64,000 nt of DNA, taken from contig OZ020316.1 of NCBI GenBank assembly GCA_963971305.1, positions 17,192,745-17,256,744 of the forward strand. Reading direction: 5' to 3'. Of the stretch, positions 33,400-45,164 are shown piece after piece. This stretch comes from Arcuatula senhousia (Eukaryota; Mollusca; Bivalvia; Mytilida; Mytilidae). The stretch's first letter is position 1, and each line of letters begins with the position of its first letter. Under the pieces are notes generated by a model that worked only from the letters and a program-made list of their open reading frames with translations, did no database searches and had not been told where the DNA came from. The position numbers and the translations under genes were made by a program.

Positions 33400-35407
33400 A
33401 CAAGAGGCTCACAGGAGCCTAAATGGCTCACTTGGTTTTGATGTCAACTCTATATTTTGTAGAGCTAAATGAGCTGAACATTTAAGCAAGCAACAGTTTT
33501 TCTTTATCTACTATAGTTTCATTCTATAGGCCAAAAAACACGAAAAACCGTTAATTTAGGGGCCGTAACCCCTATAAGGAGTCATCTGACAACTTCGACC
33601 TATGGAGACTTTTGTAGAGCTTTATGCGCTGAATATTTAAGCAAGCAACAGCTTTTTTTCTATCTGCTATAGTTTTCATTCTAAAGGCCAAAAACATGAA
33701 AAAGGTTATTTTAGAAGCGGTAACCCCTATTAAGGGTCATCTGACAACTTCGATCCGATTGAGACTTTGGTAGAGCTAAATAAACTGAACATTTAAGCAA
33801 GCAACAGCTTTTCTCGATCTGCTGAAGTTTTCATTCTATAGCCCAAAAACATGAAAAAGGTTATTTTAGGGGCCGAAACCCCTTTTAAGGGGTCCCGTGC
33901 GGGGCCCGGGTGGCGAATAGGCCCGCAGCAGAGCCTAGCTTGTCGTAAGAGGCGACTAAGGGTCTTGGGATTCTGACGTCGGGTCAGTGCTCAGCCCACA
34001 GAGCAACCAAGTGTGTACCCTAGGTGGCTGAATAGGGTAGCCCTCGTCCGCGGGGGTTGTCAGGTCTATAATACGGAAACCCTGACCGCCGACCATAGTG
34101 GGCCAACGTGTGTGGAGAGTGCCACGCTTCATGCACGTAAAAGACCCCTTTGTGGACCGCCCAGTAGTGCACCACATAGGCTAAATTTTCCGCCCCTATC
34201 CACCTCTCCCCTTTTCCTGTGGTTCTTCAAAATTTACCGGTCCTTTGTGTCCCACCCCACCCCACCCCAATATTTCATTTATCATCATCATTTCATGTTC
34301 ATTTTATCATCCTTTTCATGTTCATCGCCTGTAAATAACCTATATAGCGTTGCACGGGCGTAAAACACCAACTCACTCACTCACTCACCCTTTTAAGGGT
34401 CATCTGACAACTTCGATCCTATTGAAACTTTGGAAGAGCTAAATGAACTGAGCATTTAAGCAAGCAACAGCTTTTCTCTATCTGCTATAGTTTTCTTTCT
34501 ATAGGCCAAAAACATAAAACAAAAACATTATTTTAGGGGCCGTAATCCCTATAACCCTATAAGGGGTCATCTGACAACTTCGACCCTATGGAGACTTTTG
34601 TACAGCTAAATTAGCTGAACATTTAAGCAAGCAACAGCTTCTCTCTATCTGCAATAGTTTTCATTCCATAGACCAAAAACATGAAAAAACATTATTTCAA
34701 GGGCCGTTACTCCTATAAGGGGTCATCTGACAACTTCGACCCTATGGCGACTTTTGTAGAGCTAAATGAGCTGAACATTTAAGCAAGCAACAGCTTTCCT
34801 TTATCTGCAATAGTTTTCATACTATAGGGCAAATACATGAAAAAAAACTTTTTTTTCACCTTCAAGGGGCTGTAACCCCTATAAGGGGTCATCTGACAAC
34901 TTCGACCCTTTGGAGACTTTGTAGAGCTAAATGAGCTGAACCTTTAAGCAAGCAACAGCTTTTCTCTATCTGCAATAGTTTTCATACTATAGGGCAAAAA
35001 CATGAAAAAACGCTATTTTTCACCTTTAAGGGGCTGTAACCCCTATAAGGGGTCATCTGACAACTTGGACCAAATGGAGACTTTTGAAGAACTTTTGATG
35101 CTGAATCAGTAGGGTGGCTTCAAATTTCATCTATCTCTTATACTTTTTGATTTACAAGCCAAAAACAGTAGTCTGACCCCCCTGGTCTATTTTTAGCAAC
35201 GGCGGCCATGTTTTTCGACGAATCCAAAATCCCCACATCAGTTCTGTGGGGGATACCCTAAAGTACTGCCAGGCCAAATTTTGTTTGAATCTGTGCAGCG
35301 GTTTCAGAGGAGAAGAAGTTTAAAGAAAAGTTAACGACGACGACGACGGACGACGACGGACGCCAAGTGATAGCAATAGCTCACCTGGCCTTTGGCCAGG
35401 TGAGCTA
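33400..35407 (+). mobile_element. P1b hairpin-ended element, copy F
   Basis: It directly follows copy E. It starts AAACAAGAGGCTCACAGGAG, carries about nine core units of 153-166 bp (CTGAACATTTAAGCAAGCAA), a SINE at 33892-34387, a GACGACGACGACGGACG microsatellite, GCCAAGTGATAGCAATAGCT and the hairpin CACCTGGCC/GGCCAGGTG. Confidence 0.85.
33892..34387 (+). mobile_element. SINE, ACTC-tail subfamily, in P1b copy F
   Basis: A full-length copy from GTCCCGTGCGGGGCCCGGGT to (ACTC)n. The flanks CCCTTTTAAGGG (33880-33891 and 34388-34399) are a perfect 12-bp target duplication within a P1b core unit. Confidence 0.93.
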
Positions 35408-36219
35408 AAAATGAAAAACCCAATTAGAATGGCGGTAATGAATATTTTAATGTATTTAACAAAATACATGTATGTGAAAAGAAAATCTAACATTCGTACG
35501 TTTTTGTTCAAAACTTTATAGTACCGTGGTATCTTTATTTTTAACAACAAATCGAAAACGAAAATCTAGAGGCAAATTCCCAACTTTAGGGATTCGTTTA
35601 TAGTTTGAAGTGTCTCTTGTCATATAGGCACATTGTACACCAAGAAGCATTCGTTTAAAAACAACGTATAAATTTACTTATTTGATAGCATAATATCATT
35701 CACTATCGTCATTTACAAAGGACAAATGGTCAAATTAAATTCGTGATACCATTTATCATTTCAGTAACCAACCTATTTCAAATAATCATTAACCATCCCA
35801 TGCCCTATAAACTTATTCTCTCCAATAAAAGGATAGCGTTTACCACCCCCGACATACAGTAGATTGGATTGTTTTTGCCGTTTGAGGACTATATTACGAT
35901 ATATTTAAGGAATGACCACATTATTTTTCTGTCTATGAAGAAATAATATTCTAAAATGTGGCAGACACACGAAGCAGGTTACATTTTAAAATGTTATTTC
36001 GGACAGTCAGAAAAATTATTGTGGTCATTTCTTATAAATTTATTTCAATTACATGTTTTCTTAATTCAAAAATCGTATGATAGGAAACAAATAATTTTAA
36101 TACAATTTATAAATTAAAATCCCCACTTATTCAAAAACCTCATCCAAGTTTCCAAGTTTTAAACATATTATCTGAACGTTTTATATCATGTTCTTATCTA
36201 TATCGTTTTATATCATGTT
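35408..36219. other. AT-rich spacer; possible intron of the receptor-like gene
   Basis: No exon was recognised. The last identified exon of the receptor-like gene ends at 36810 with a splice donor, so this stretch may be intron or downstream sequence. A 25-bp tandem duplication (TATATCATGTTCTTATCTAT) lies at 36181-36231. Confidence 0.4.
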
Positions 36220-36232
36220 CTTATCTATATCA

Positions 36233-36716
36233 GTCCCGTGCGGGGCCCGGGTGGCGAATAGGCCCGCAGCAGAGCCTAGCTTGTCGTAAGAGGCGACTAA
36301 GGGTCTTGGGAATCTGATGTCGGGTCAGTGCTCAGCCCACAGAGCGACCAAGTGTGTACCCTAGATGGCTGAATAGGGTGGCCCTCGTCCGCGGGGGTTG
36401 TCAGGTCTATAATACGGAAGCCCTGACCGCCGACCATAGTGGGCCAACGTGTTTGGAGAGTGCCACGCTTCATGCACGTAAAAGACCCCTTTGTGGACCG
36501 CCAAGTAGTGCACCACATAGGCTAAATTTTCCGCCCCTACCCACCTCTCCCCTTTTTCCTGTGGTTCTTCAAAATTAACCGGTCCTTTGTGTCCCACCCC
36601 ATCCCCATATTTCATTTATCATCATCATCTCATGTTCATTTTATCATCCTTTTCATGTTCATCGCCTGTAAATAACCTATATAGCGTTGCACGGGCGTAA
36701 AACACCAACTCACTCA
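36233..36716 (+). mobile_element. SINE, ACTC-tail subfamily
   Basis: A full-length copy with a perfect 13-bp target duplication CTTATCTATATCA (36220-36232 and 36717-36729). It lies downstream of the last receptor-like exon. Confidence 0.93.
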
Positions 36717-36809
36717 CTTATCTATATCATGCTTTTAGCATGCAAATTGATCTTGATCTAGATTAATTTCCATATACATATTATAGTGCTTGCTATTGTG
36801 TTATCTTAC

Positions 36810-36921
36810 CTCTCTTTCTCTTGTTTTCGTCTTGCATAGCGGTAGATGCAGTACAATAAAGTAGCTACCACGAAAAAAGAAACTCCACCGAGAACACCAG
36901 CAATGGTGGTTAATTTGGAGC
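36810..36921 (-). CDS. receptor-like gene, transmembrane exon
   Basis: The acceptor CTTTTTAG precedes GCTCCAAATT (36921) and the donor is GAGAG|GTAAGA (36810/36809). After completing a split glycine codon from the previous exon it encodes SKLTTIAGVLGG, then the hydrophobic run VSFFVVATLLYCIY, then RYARRKQEKER. This is a single membrane-spanning helix followed by a basic cytosolic anchor, so the protein is type I. Phase matches the exon at 38182-38334. The rest of the tail lies in exons I could not find. Confidence 0.8.
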
Positions 36922-38181
36922 CTAAAAAGCGATAAGAGATGTATGAAATAAATCAAACTGCAATTGTTATGAGTGTGTTATTAGTGTTTTTTTAAACGGT
37001 GTCGGCTAGTTCTACAACCAATCCAGCCGTAACTTTGTTAATAACTTCCTATTGAATTAAAAATAAAAATGTTTAAAAATCACACTATTCATGTATGAAT
37101 AAGAATTTTAAGATATTTTTTCTTAACATTATTTATTGCTTTAAAAAGAGACGTCTAAGTTTCGTCAATTAGCAGTTTGAAAATGCAAACCTATGTATGA
37201 ATATGAAGAAAATAAAGCAATAAAGCAATCAAACTGGGACCCAGATTTCAACAGAGATCAGCCTTTGTCTGGGGTAAGACAATATATGATTAGCTTTGAT
37301 GTGATCTTTGATGCAGGAATGGACTAACTGCAGGGAATTAGGACTGCAGTCTTCTGGCCGTTCCTTTCAGGTAACATTTGGTCGTTTTTAGTAGATTTTA
37401 AATGAATTTACTATAAAATGAATTCAGAAAAATGAAAAGATGATCATTGTTATGTGTGCATGAAAGTACTACTGTAAACTTCTTTTCGATAAATTTACAT
37501 AAAAATCCTTAACTATATAATCTTCGTGTCTACAGTTCACCAAAATATTTCATTAAGTCTTATTTAAATAAAGCCGTGTTTCAAACTTGACATACATCCG
37601 TTCAGTTGAAGCTAAGAAATTTTACGAACAACATGTCCTTTGTGGTCCTTAAAATTATGTCTGTCGGCTCTCTAACGAACGAGCGAGCACAGTACAACTT
37701 ATTATGTTTAAGGCAAACTTAAGTCTAAAACCCTATTTTTTACAATAATATGACATTATTACCCACTCAGATCTCATACGTGAAGGACAATATCATTTTC
37801 GAAGTAAATGAAATTCTACCCAAACTTGGTATATACCACTTCCTTTATTTTAACCGCTAGATCAGCCATGTCATAAAAAACTTTGCAACTACATTCGGAC
37901 ATATGGCTAGTCTCTTGGCGTTTCTTTACCTGTGGTTCTCACAAATTTACTAACTAGTGTATCATTTTTATGATAAATTGACAGAATAGATATGATAAAA
38001 GTATGACATAAATGTCTTTAAACACAATTCATTCAATATTAATCATTCACACACACAAAATTTGAAATTTTAGATTGAAACAACAATATTAGAACAAAAC
38101 ATTCACAGACGTATAAGGGCCCTGTTCTTTCAAATTTTTCATACTACGTTTGAAGCAAGGATTGTACATGTAAATAGTTAC
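36922..38181 (-). other. intron of receptor-like gene
   Basis: AT-rich sequence between the transmembrane and GCC2_GCC3 exons, with consensus GTAACT donor and TTTTTAG acceptor. No repeat or nested gene was recognised. Confidence 0.6.
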
Positions 38182-38334
38182 CAATACAATCTGAAACTTT
38201 AGTAGATCCGTGTTTGTCAGTGGTAAAGCCATCATCGCACCCCAGACAGGTCATCTGATTCCAGCCAGTGGAATACGTCCCAACGGGGCAGTCAACACAG
38301 GAAGAGGATTGGTTAAATGTTCCTGGCGGGCATT
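38182..38334 (-). CDS. receptor-like gene, ephrin-receptor-like (GCC2_GCC3) exon
   Basis: A 153-nt exon, symmetrical phase 1-1, with acceptor TATGTACAG and donor ATTG|GTAACT. It encodes one cysteine-rich module: CPPGTF.. SSCVDCPVGTYSTGWNQ then TCLGCDDGFTT ... SDC. Spacing CPxGTF-x-C-x-C-PxGTYS-x-C-x-C-x-G-x-T matches the ephrin-receptor-like / GCC2_GCC3 fold (Pfam PF07699 as I recall). Such modules are extracellular and disulphide bonded. A symmetrical exon encoding one module suggests acquisition by exon shuffling. Confidence 0.85.
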
Positions 38335-39939
38335 CTGTACATAGAACAGATTTTTAGTAACACTAGATTATTTCTACAATACCAACTGTCATTTGAGAGT
38401 CCATCATTTCATCAATTTATTATAAACATAATATCATTTACATGTATTATGTTCAAAATTATTCTAATTAGTGTTATAAATTAAGATTATTATTTTTTTC
38501 ATAAAATAAATTTGAACGTGATTTTATCTTTTCGTTACTTATAAAAAAAATTTCAAACATTTTGATTAATATATTTCAATTACTGTTTAATGCCGTGTTT
38601 AAATAGGAAGTTATTCCATTCTATCAAAACCAATTATTTTGCCATCAAAACTATATTCTGAGTCACGTAATTTTCAAGTGTTTTTCTATATTTTTAAAAC
38701 TCTTATTTATAACTTTAGTTCTTACGTTGTACATAAACAACAGTTTATTACATTATGTTAAGGTATGTTTTACCTCCCTTTGAAGGAAGGAACAGTTTTG
38801 GCTTTTTTCCAATGAGACATTTGTATAAAAATTGGGCTTTATTATTGCAAAGTGTTATGACCAAAACGGTTCCTAAATTTTCCCTACCTGAATTCACAGT
38901 ATTGGAAGTAGCTATAACAGTGTATATATTCCTTACTCGATTCCTACATGTAAAACAACCCTTTATTAAGAGTTGTAAGGTCTATTATTTATGGATAATT
39001 TTGTATCAACTTTGTGTTGGGCCCAAAGAATGCAATTTTATGGGTCAAAACGGGACGAATTTTTTATTGTAAAAGTTCTGGGGCAAACCAAGGTCGGAAA
39101 ACAATTACATTTTGACAATTCTATGCGACTTGATCTGGATTTATCTTAGTTTGCTGTACCAAAAGTGTAATTGGTATACAAATAATATAATTAACATATA
39201 TTGTCACCGAGTGGGCTTGGACTTTCGAATTTTGAGGCTTGATTAGGGTATATTGGGATATGGAATATTCACACATTTTCTTAGTGGGATACGGGATATT
39301 TGAGGCAAAACTTATTGGGATATGGGATATTTTTGTCAATTTTATTTACAGGGATATGGGATACTGGAAAAACACTTTTTGGGATACAGAATATTTGATG
39401 AAAAATTTATGGGGATATGGGATATTGGTACCCCCCTAAACAAGCCCCAATTTTAGCAGTAAATTCCAAATTGTTTAAAAAAAATCGATGAAACGGAAAT
39501 ATTTCATTATCAAATTATATAGCCATGAGAATGAAATAATGAAGATGTGACCCCGGTTTGCCGTAGATATTTGCGTCGAAAATTTCACTTTTTGTGGTCA
39601 TTCAGTTTTATGACAAAATACTGTCAAATTCGGTCATTAATGCGACTTGCAGCTGGTATGCTTTTACCAAAATCTAGAATAAATTAGACAAAAAATGTTA
39701 AGAGTGCATTAAAATTCCGTGATGTATTGTCAAGGAAGACATGGGGGGTTAGTTATTGGATTTGTAGTTTATACATTAATTAAAAAAAATCAACTAAGGA
39801 GAAAAGCATTGCTCTCTTACAATCAAATACTTTAAAATAATCTTGATTATGGCGCTTTCTGATACTCTTATCTTATTAATTACACAACACTTGTTCAGCG
39901 TACTTAGACCGCATAACCATTTATTGCATAAATACATAC
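38335..39939 (-). other. intron of receptor-like gene
   Basis: Consensus GTATGT donor at the Ig exon and TGTACAG acceptor at the GCC2_GCC3 exon. It contains the GGGATAT minisatellite at 39240-39436. A 105-codon plus-strand frame (38755-39072) has no motif. Confidence 0.6.
39240..39436 (+). repeat. GGGATATGGGATATT minisatellite
   Basis: Six diverged copies of GGGATATGGGATATT or GGGATACGGGATATT, spaced about 30-45 bp, within the receptor-like gene intron. It ends at GGTACCCCCC. Confidence 0.75.
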
Positions 39940-42475
39940 CAACAATTTCAACTAAAGCTTCGCTCGAAGTTATCATGGCAACTATATTTTCAGCAGAACA
40001 TTTGTAAAGGCCACTCATAGTCCTTTTCGAGTCCTTCAAGATCAAAACAGGACTGACTTCATCCGGTAAAAGTTTTCCGTTATAGTACCACATTACTTCT
40101 GGGGTTGGATTACCAGTTGCCAAACAATGCAGCTGTACTACTGATCCACTTACCGCTGTGACTCCAGAGACTTGATTTTAATAGAGGCGGAGACGCACAG
40201 AACAATGTAGTGTTATTAAGGTTTTGTAAGTTTATAATTACATTTTTGCTGATTTCGTTTATTGACTCAACAGTTAGTTCTCGGTCAATTCTCAGTTTTT
40301 CAAAACTTGCTTCTATTTCTTTTGTCAATTTCCTATTTGTTTCAAAATCAGGCAGTGACTCGTCTTCAAGCAGGTCAGACAAAACAGAAAAGGCATACAA
40401 TACACAGTCGAAGTATTCTAAGCATTCAAATTCGTTGAAAAACTCAAAAGTTTTGTTATCCATGTGATGAACCCATTGACCGGTAATTTGAAGCTCGTTT
40501 GATTGTTCGAGCCCAACGTCCAAGAGAGGATTAGCATCTCTGGTATTTTTTTGAAATTCGTTCAATACAGGATCGTCTTTCAGAGACTTTTTTACTTTGT
40601 TCAGCACAGCATTAAGCTCTTCCTTGGTCAGGTTATAATCTTTAAAAAGCATACTCTTGGCTAATTCCGGCGGATTCTAATGTCATTTGATCGACGAACG
40701 AATTTATATTAACATCAGTCATATTATTGTTGAACATGGATAACTTGTCCAATGCTTGAACAGTATCTTGGCTCAAATCGTGAAGCAAATGTATAGATGT
40801 AGTCAGAAAAGCGTATATATTCTGAAAGGTTTTACAATTTTCTTGAAACAATAAAACTCGACTAATGTATTCATTATCTGATATACTGCCATCCTGTTTT
40901 TCTGTTTGAGATATTTTACCATCAATATAAATTGTTTTGTTCAATGCGTTAGAAATATCTCGTTTGTAGATGTTGAATATCTGATGCATCTTTGCCATAG
41001 CTTTCAATGAAATTTCTCTTTTTCTTTTTCCAACGATCTTTTTGACAGATTCAACAAGTTTTTTTGAAGTGGATTTTACGACATTCCACATACTGGTAAG
41101 TGGATGCCGAAAATCGAACAAAAATCCAACTTTGGTCCAGCCTAGTTTAAATGCATTTACGTCACAGGAAACTTGAAATAAAGCTCTGTCATGAACGGAA
41201 AGTTCAACTTCATAACCACAATTTTTTACATCAAGAAGGCTCTGCAGACCATGTTTTATTATAAGATCGAACACATGTAAAGCAGCACTTAACGTTTTCT
41301 TGACTATATCTAAGCCTCTTTTTGATACTTCTAATGTACCTGTAACGGTTTCAAGTCCAACTTTGGTAACCTCTAATAAACCAATTGCAATATCAAGGAC
41401 AACACGAGATTTGTTTACAACTACTTGAGCTGCAGAAACGGCTATTTTTGCAGCATCAAAAGCAAGCATTGGGGCCCGAACAAAAATCTTTGCTGCTTCT
41501 AAAGCGGCATATGCTACTTTTCTAAAGGCATGACAAGCTGCGTTCTGGGCTAAGCATATATAGTCTGGAATTTGATTCAAACAACTATAATATTTACAGC
41601 ACAAAACCCAGGCCCATCCTTTCTTACACCATTTACACTTTACTCCGCCAACACATATTTTCCTGCAATTTCTTATTCGACAAAGATTGTTAACATTTTT
41701 TTGAGCGTTTCTCAACTTTTCTAATGCCCTTTCATATGGCCCTTTGGCAGCGTCCAATTGTTTCTTAAATCTTTCGAGGCGTTCAATTGCGCTGTCAAAT
41801 TTCTTATTTTCATCTCTAACTTTATTCTGTGCTTTGGTTAATTCGTTCTGAGCTTTTGTCATTGCATTTTGAGCTGCAGTAAGTACATCCTGTGCTTGAG
41901 TCAATCGTGTGCTAGTGTCGTTCGATATTTTTGAAATGCTTTTACGAAGACCATCAAGATAGCTACCTTGAAAATCAGATTCCCGTTTAATGACTGTATT
42001 TGGAGAGGAAGCCAAAAATTTACCTTTCAAGTCAAAGGAAAGTTGGTTCCATTTTTTTCCGATCTCTGCTGATGCTTCTACTTTTGCATAGAATGCATCC
42101 CAAATATTGCTTTCTACAGACACGTAAATACCTTTATTATTTATAAGAAGATTGCCATCTGCATTCGTTCCTATCCAAGAGACGTGAACATTATTGTGGA
42201 CGACGAATTGTTTATTATTGATGCCAATTGCCAAACTCAAAAACGCATTTGCATTTATCGTTAGAAAAGGGTGAATTTTGATTGGCGATTTAGAATGTGC
42301 AATTATTCTAAAAGCCTTTTCGTCTTTAAGAAGGTCATAAACCTTTGCAAACTTGTTACATTGCCCTAGGCCCTTTACGGCATGTACTAGTTCTACGTCC
42401 ATGAGAGAAAATTCTAATCCAAATACATTAACGTATGAGGCAAATCTGAAGCCAGCTCCAGTGTACTTTGCTAGT
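39940..42475 (-). pseudogene. receptor-like gene, main exon, downstream part (helical ectodomain and Ig)
   Basis: Starting at the element boundary the minus strand reads LAKYTGAGFRFASYVNVFGL and stays open for about 600 codons. Segments: beta-rich region to about 41990; coiled coil with AQNAMTKAQNELTKAQNKV repeats (about 41950-41690); ten cysteines in about 50 residues (CRIRNCRKIC ... CKWCKK ... LCCKYYSC, about 41680-41525); Ala/Val-rich amphipathic helices (about 41525-41260); then a mixed domain. Near 40661 the frame shifts by one base, and again near 40175 in an A-run; after that it encodes an Ig domain with LHCLATGNP, VMWYYNG and SGLYKCSAEN (the Cys/Trp/Cys triad) down to the donor GTTG|GTATGT at 39940. 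No name can be given to the N-terminal domains. Confidence 0.75.
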
Positions 42476-43823
42476 TAAGTCTCCCAAACGAAGTTTGGAG
42501 ACTTATTGTTTTTGTTGCGTTTCTTATTATTATTATTATTATTATTCTTCTTCTTCTTTCTCGCGCCGCCAACTTGTTCCGGGGCCCTTTTGTACTTTAT
42601 ACTTGACTGATTTAGTTCAAATTTGGCACAGTGGTAGAACCCTATGAGATGTGGGTCCTCCCTAAAATTCAAGTATAGGGACCCCCCAGGGGCTGTGCCA
42701 CGCCCCCCCAAATACCCCCAAAAATGATATTTTTTTAATATGTCGAAAATAGTTCAAATAACTACTTTATAACCATACATATTATTAATCCTTATGTTAT
42801 GACGAATCATTTGGTACCATAGGGGGGTCCCAGGGGGTCATGCCCCACCCCCTAAAATTACAAAATCCTTAATATCTTTAAAATTATTGAGATCCCCACC
42901 CTATAACCATATATATTATTATTCCTTATGATAAGACGAATCATTTGGTACCATAGGGGGGTCCCAGGGGGTCATGCCCCGCCCCCTCAAATTACAAAAT
43001 CCTTAATATCTTGAAAATCATTGAGATCCCCACCCTATAACCATATATATTATTACTCCTTATGATTAGACGAATCATTTGGTACCATAGGGGGGTCCCA
43101 GGGGGTCATGCCCCACCCCCCTCAAATTACAAAATCCTTAATATCTTGAAAATCATTGAGATCCCCACCCTATAACCATATATATTATTACTCCTTATGA
43201 TTACACGAATCATTTGGTACCATAAGGGGGGGGGGTCCAATGGGGTCATGCCCCGCCCCCTCAAATTACAAAATCCTTAATATCTTGAAAATTATTCAGA
43301 TCCCCACCCTATAACCATATATATTATTATTCCTTATGATAAGACAAATTATTTGGTAACATAGGGGGGTCCCAGGGGGGTCATGCCCCGCCCCCCTGAA
43401 ATTACAAAATCCTTCATATCTTGAAAATCATTGACATCCCAACCCTATAACCATATATATTATTACTCTTTATGATTAGACGAATCATTTGGTACCATAG
43501 GGGGGTCCCATGGGGTCATGCCCCGCCCCCCTCAAATTACAAAATCCTTAATATCTTGAAAATCATTGAGATCCCCACCCTATAACCATATATATTATTA
43601 CTCCTTATGATAAGACAAATTATTTGTTGCCATAGAGGGGTACCAGGGGGTCATGCCCCACCCCCTCAAATTACAAAATCCTTAATATCTTTAAAGCCAT
43701 TGAGATCCCCACCCTATAACCATAAATTTTATTACTACTTATTTTAAGAGAAAGCATTTGTAACCATAGGGGAGTCTGAGATTATTACATGAGAGTCAAT
43801 TGGGAAACTTCGTTTGGGAGACT
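42476..43823. mobile_element. P10 element inserted in a coding exon
   Basis: A 1,348-bp element with 16-17 bp inverted ends (AAGTCTCCCAAACGAAG / CTTCGTTTGGGAGACT); the left end also folds as a hairpin (42477-42505). A TTATTA/CTTCTT microsatellite (42521-42559) is followed by about eight core units of 134-139 bp (TTTGGTACCATAG near 42811, 42945, 43079, 43214, 43353, 43488, 43624, 43758). TAGT is duplicated at 42472-42475 and 43824-43827. It has no coding capacity and introduces stops into the host frame. Confidence 0.85.
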
Positions 43824-44428
43824 TAGTAACAGTTTCACTGTTACACTTATTACTTGTTGTTGCATGAAATAGTCTTGTACTTTTTTAAAGGTTAAAGCTA
43901 CAGTTTGTTCGATTTTGCTTGTTTCTTTGTCCACAAGGAGAGAAAGACCATTTTTCAATTCTAAAGGATAAAATAGTAGCATGTCAATCAAGTCGTTTTT
44001 GATCTGTTTCAATGAGCTTGATTTATCCCACATGTTTTTTGTTTTAATTATAACTCCTTTCATAGTGCCTTCAGATATCAAATATTTCGAAACTTTATAA
44101 ATATCCACTAATATATAGTTTAGATTTTTCAGAAGAGTCTCAACTGATTTCTCGACCGAAATAGCTGCAGCATCAAGATACAATTTGAGGTTTCTGCGAA
44201 ACTTTTCTATATTGTTCTGTATGTCAAATATATTAGACGCTATATCTATATTTGTATCTTCGGACTTCTTCTCTTCTGTAGTAATGAATGCGTTAATCTC
44301 TGTATTACTCGAAAAAATCCAGTCACCAACAATCGGAATGTTTTGGAACGGATTGAAACTTCTTTCTAAAGAGAAGAAAACTCCAGTAGAAACGGAACTA
44401 TCGCCGCACCATGCTGTTCTTAGTTGTC
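43824..44428 (-). pseudogene. receptor-like gene, main exon, upstream part
   Basis: The acceptor TATTTTCTTCAG precedes GACAACTAAG (44428), in phase with the previous exon. It encodes about 200 residues: QLRTAWCGDSSVSTGVFF at the mature N-terminus, then largely helical sequence (NNIEKFRRNLKLYLDAA, SVEKSVETLLKNLNYIL, IKNDLIDMLLFYPLEL) ending VTVKLL just before element P10. When the element and one TAGT are removed, this frame continues directly into LAKYTGAG, so both parts were one exon. No known domain. Confidence 0.8.
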
Positions 44429-44494
44429 CTGAAGAAAATATACGTTAGAATAATTAATCATCAACATTAAATTAAAGATTGAATATTTCTAGGA

Positions 44495-45010
44495 ACAAAG
44501 AAGCCCCGCTTCAGACCCAAATCAGGGAGTAAACCTCGACTAAGAGTCGCTAGGAAATACAAGTTGTTTGTTCTAAAAATCTTGCCAAATTTCAGATTAT
44601 TCTAATGTTCGGTTTCTGACAAAAGCTTGACGAAAATTTTCACGTCATTTTCATATCAGCACAGCCCCAAACAAAAAAGTCGATATTTGACAGTTCTCAA
44701 AATCGTCAAGAACGAACAGTTTTCAATTATTATCAACCATGTAGAACTTAAAATCATTCTCATGTTCGGGATAGGAGAAAAGCTTGGAGAAAATTTTCAC
44801 GTCATTTTCATTATTAAATAGGACGTATAAGTCCTTAAAGTAGCTTAGAATAGAGACCCACTCTGTCAAATTTTAACCATTATCGTGTACTGTTTCTGAG
44901 AAAATCTTGACAGATATTTTCATGTTAATATTTATACCGGCTTAGTCCCAAACAGAAAGTAGACGTCCAGATGATATGAAAGACCCTTGATATGTACAGT
45001 TTGTCATACA
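44495..45010. mobile_element. P12 tandem-core repeat in intron 2
   Basis: Units of about 130-140 bp with GAAAAGCTTGACGGAAATTT-like blocks (ACAAAAGCTTGACGAAAATT, GAGAAAAGCTTGGAGAAAAT, GAGAAAATCTTGACAGATAT) and TTCACGTCATTTTCATATC. The same family occurs at 61255-61600. Ends were not identified. Confidence 0.65.
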
Positions 45011-45164
45011 AGTCAACTCTGCTGATGGTTTTAATTCAATTAAATGAATTTGCCTGTCATTTAGACGAAAAATGTTTAATTTGATGCTGACATAGTTGTG
45101 AGAAATAAACAAATAGACGTAGATCACTTTTAAGCTACTTTCGATCGACTATTCATGTTAGTTA

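Noticed and set aside
34013..34363. 106-116 codon frames beginning MYPRWLNRVAL that recur at 34013, 36354, 56668, 60601 (minus) and 62092
   Set aside because: They lie wholly inside SINE copies and recur because the copies are similar; no domain, start context or splice signals.
38755..39072. 105-codon plus-strand frame
   Set aside because: It lies in an intron of the opposite-strand gene, with no recognised motif.
42476..43823. P10 as an ordinary intron between two exons
   Set aside because: It has inverted termini, a TAGT duplication and tandem cores; removal joins the frames without splice sites, and no good donor or polypyrimidine-AG acceptor lies at the edges.
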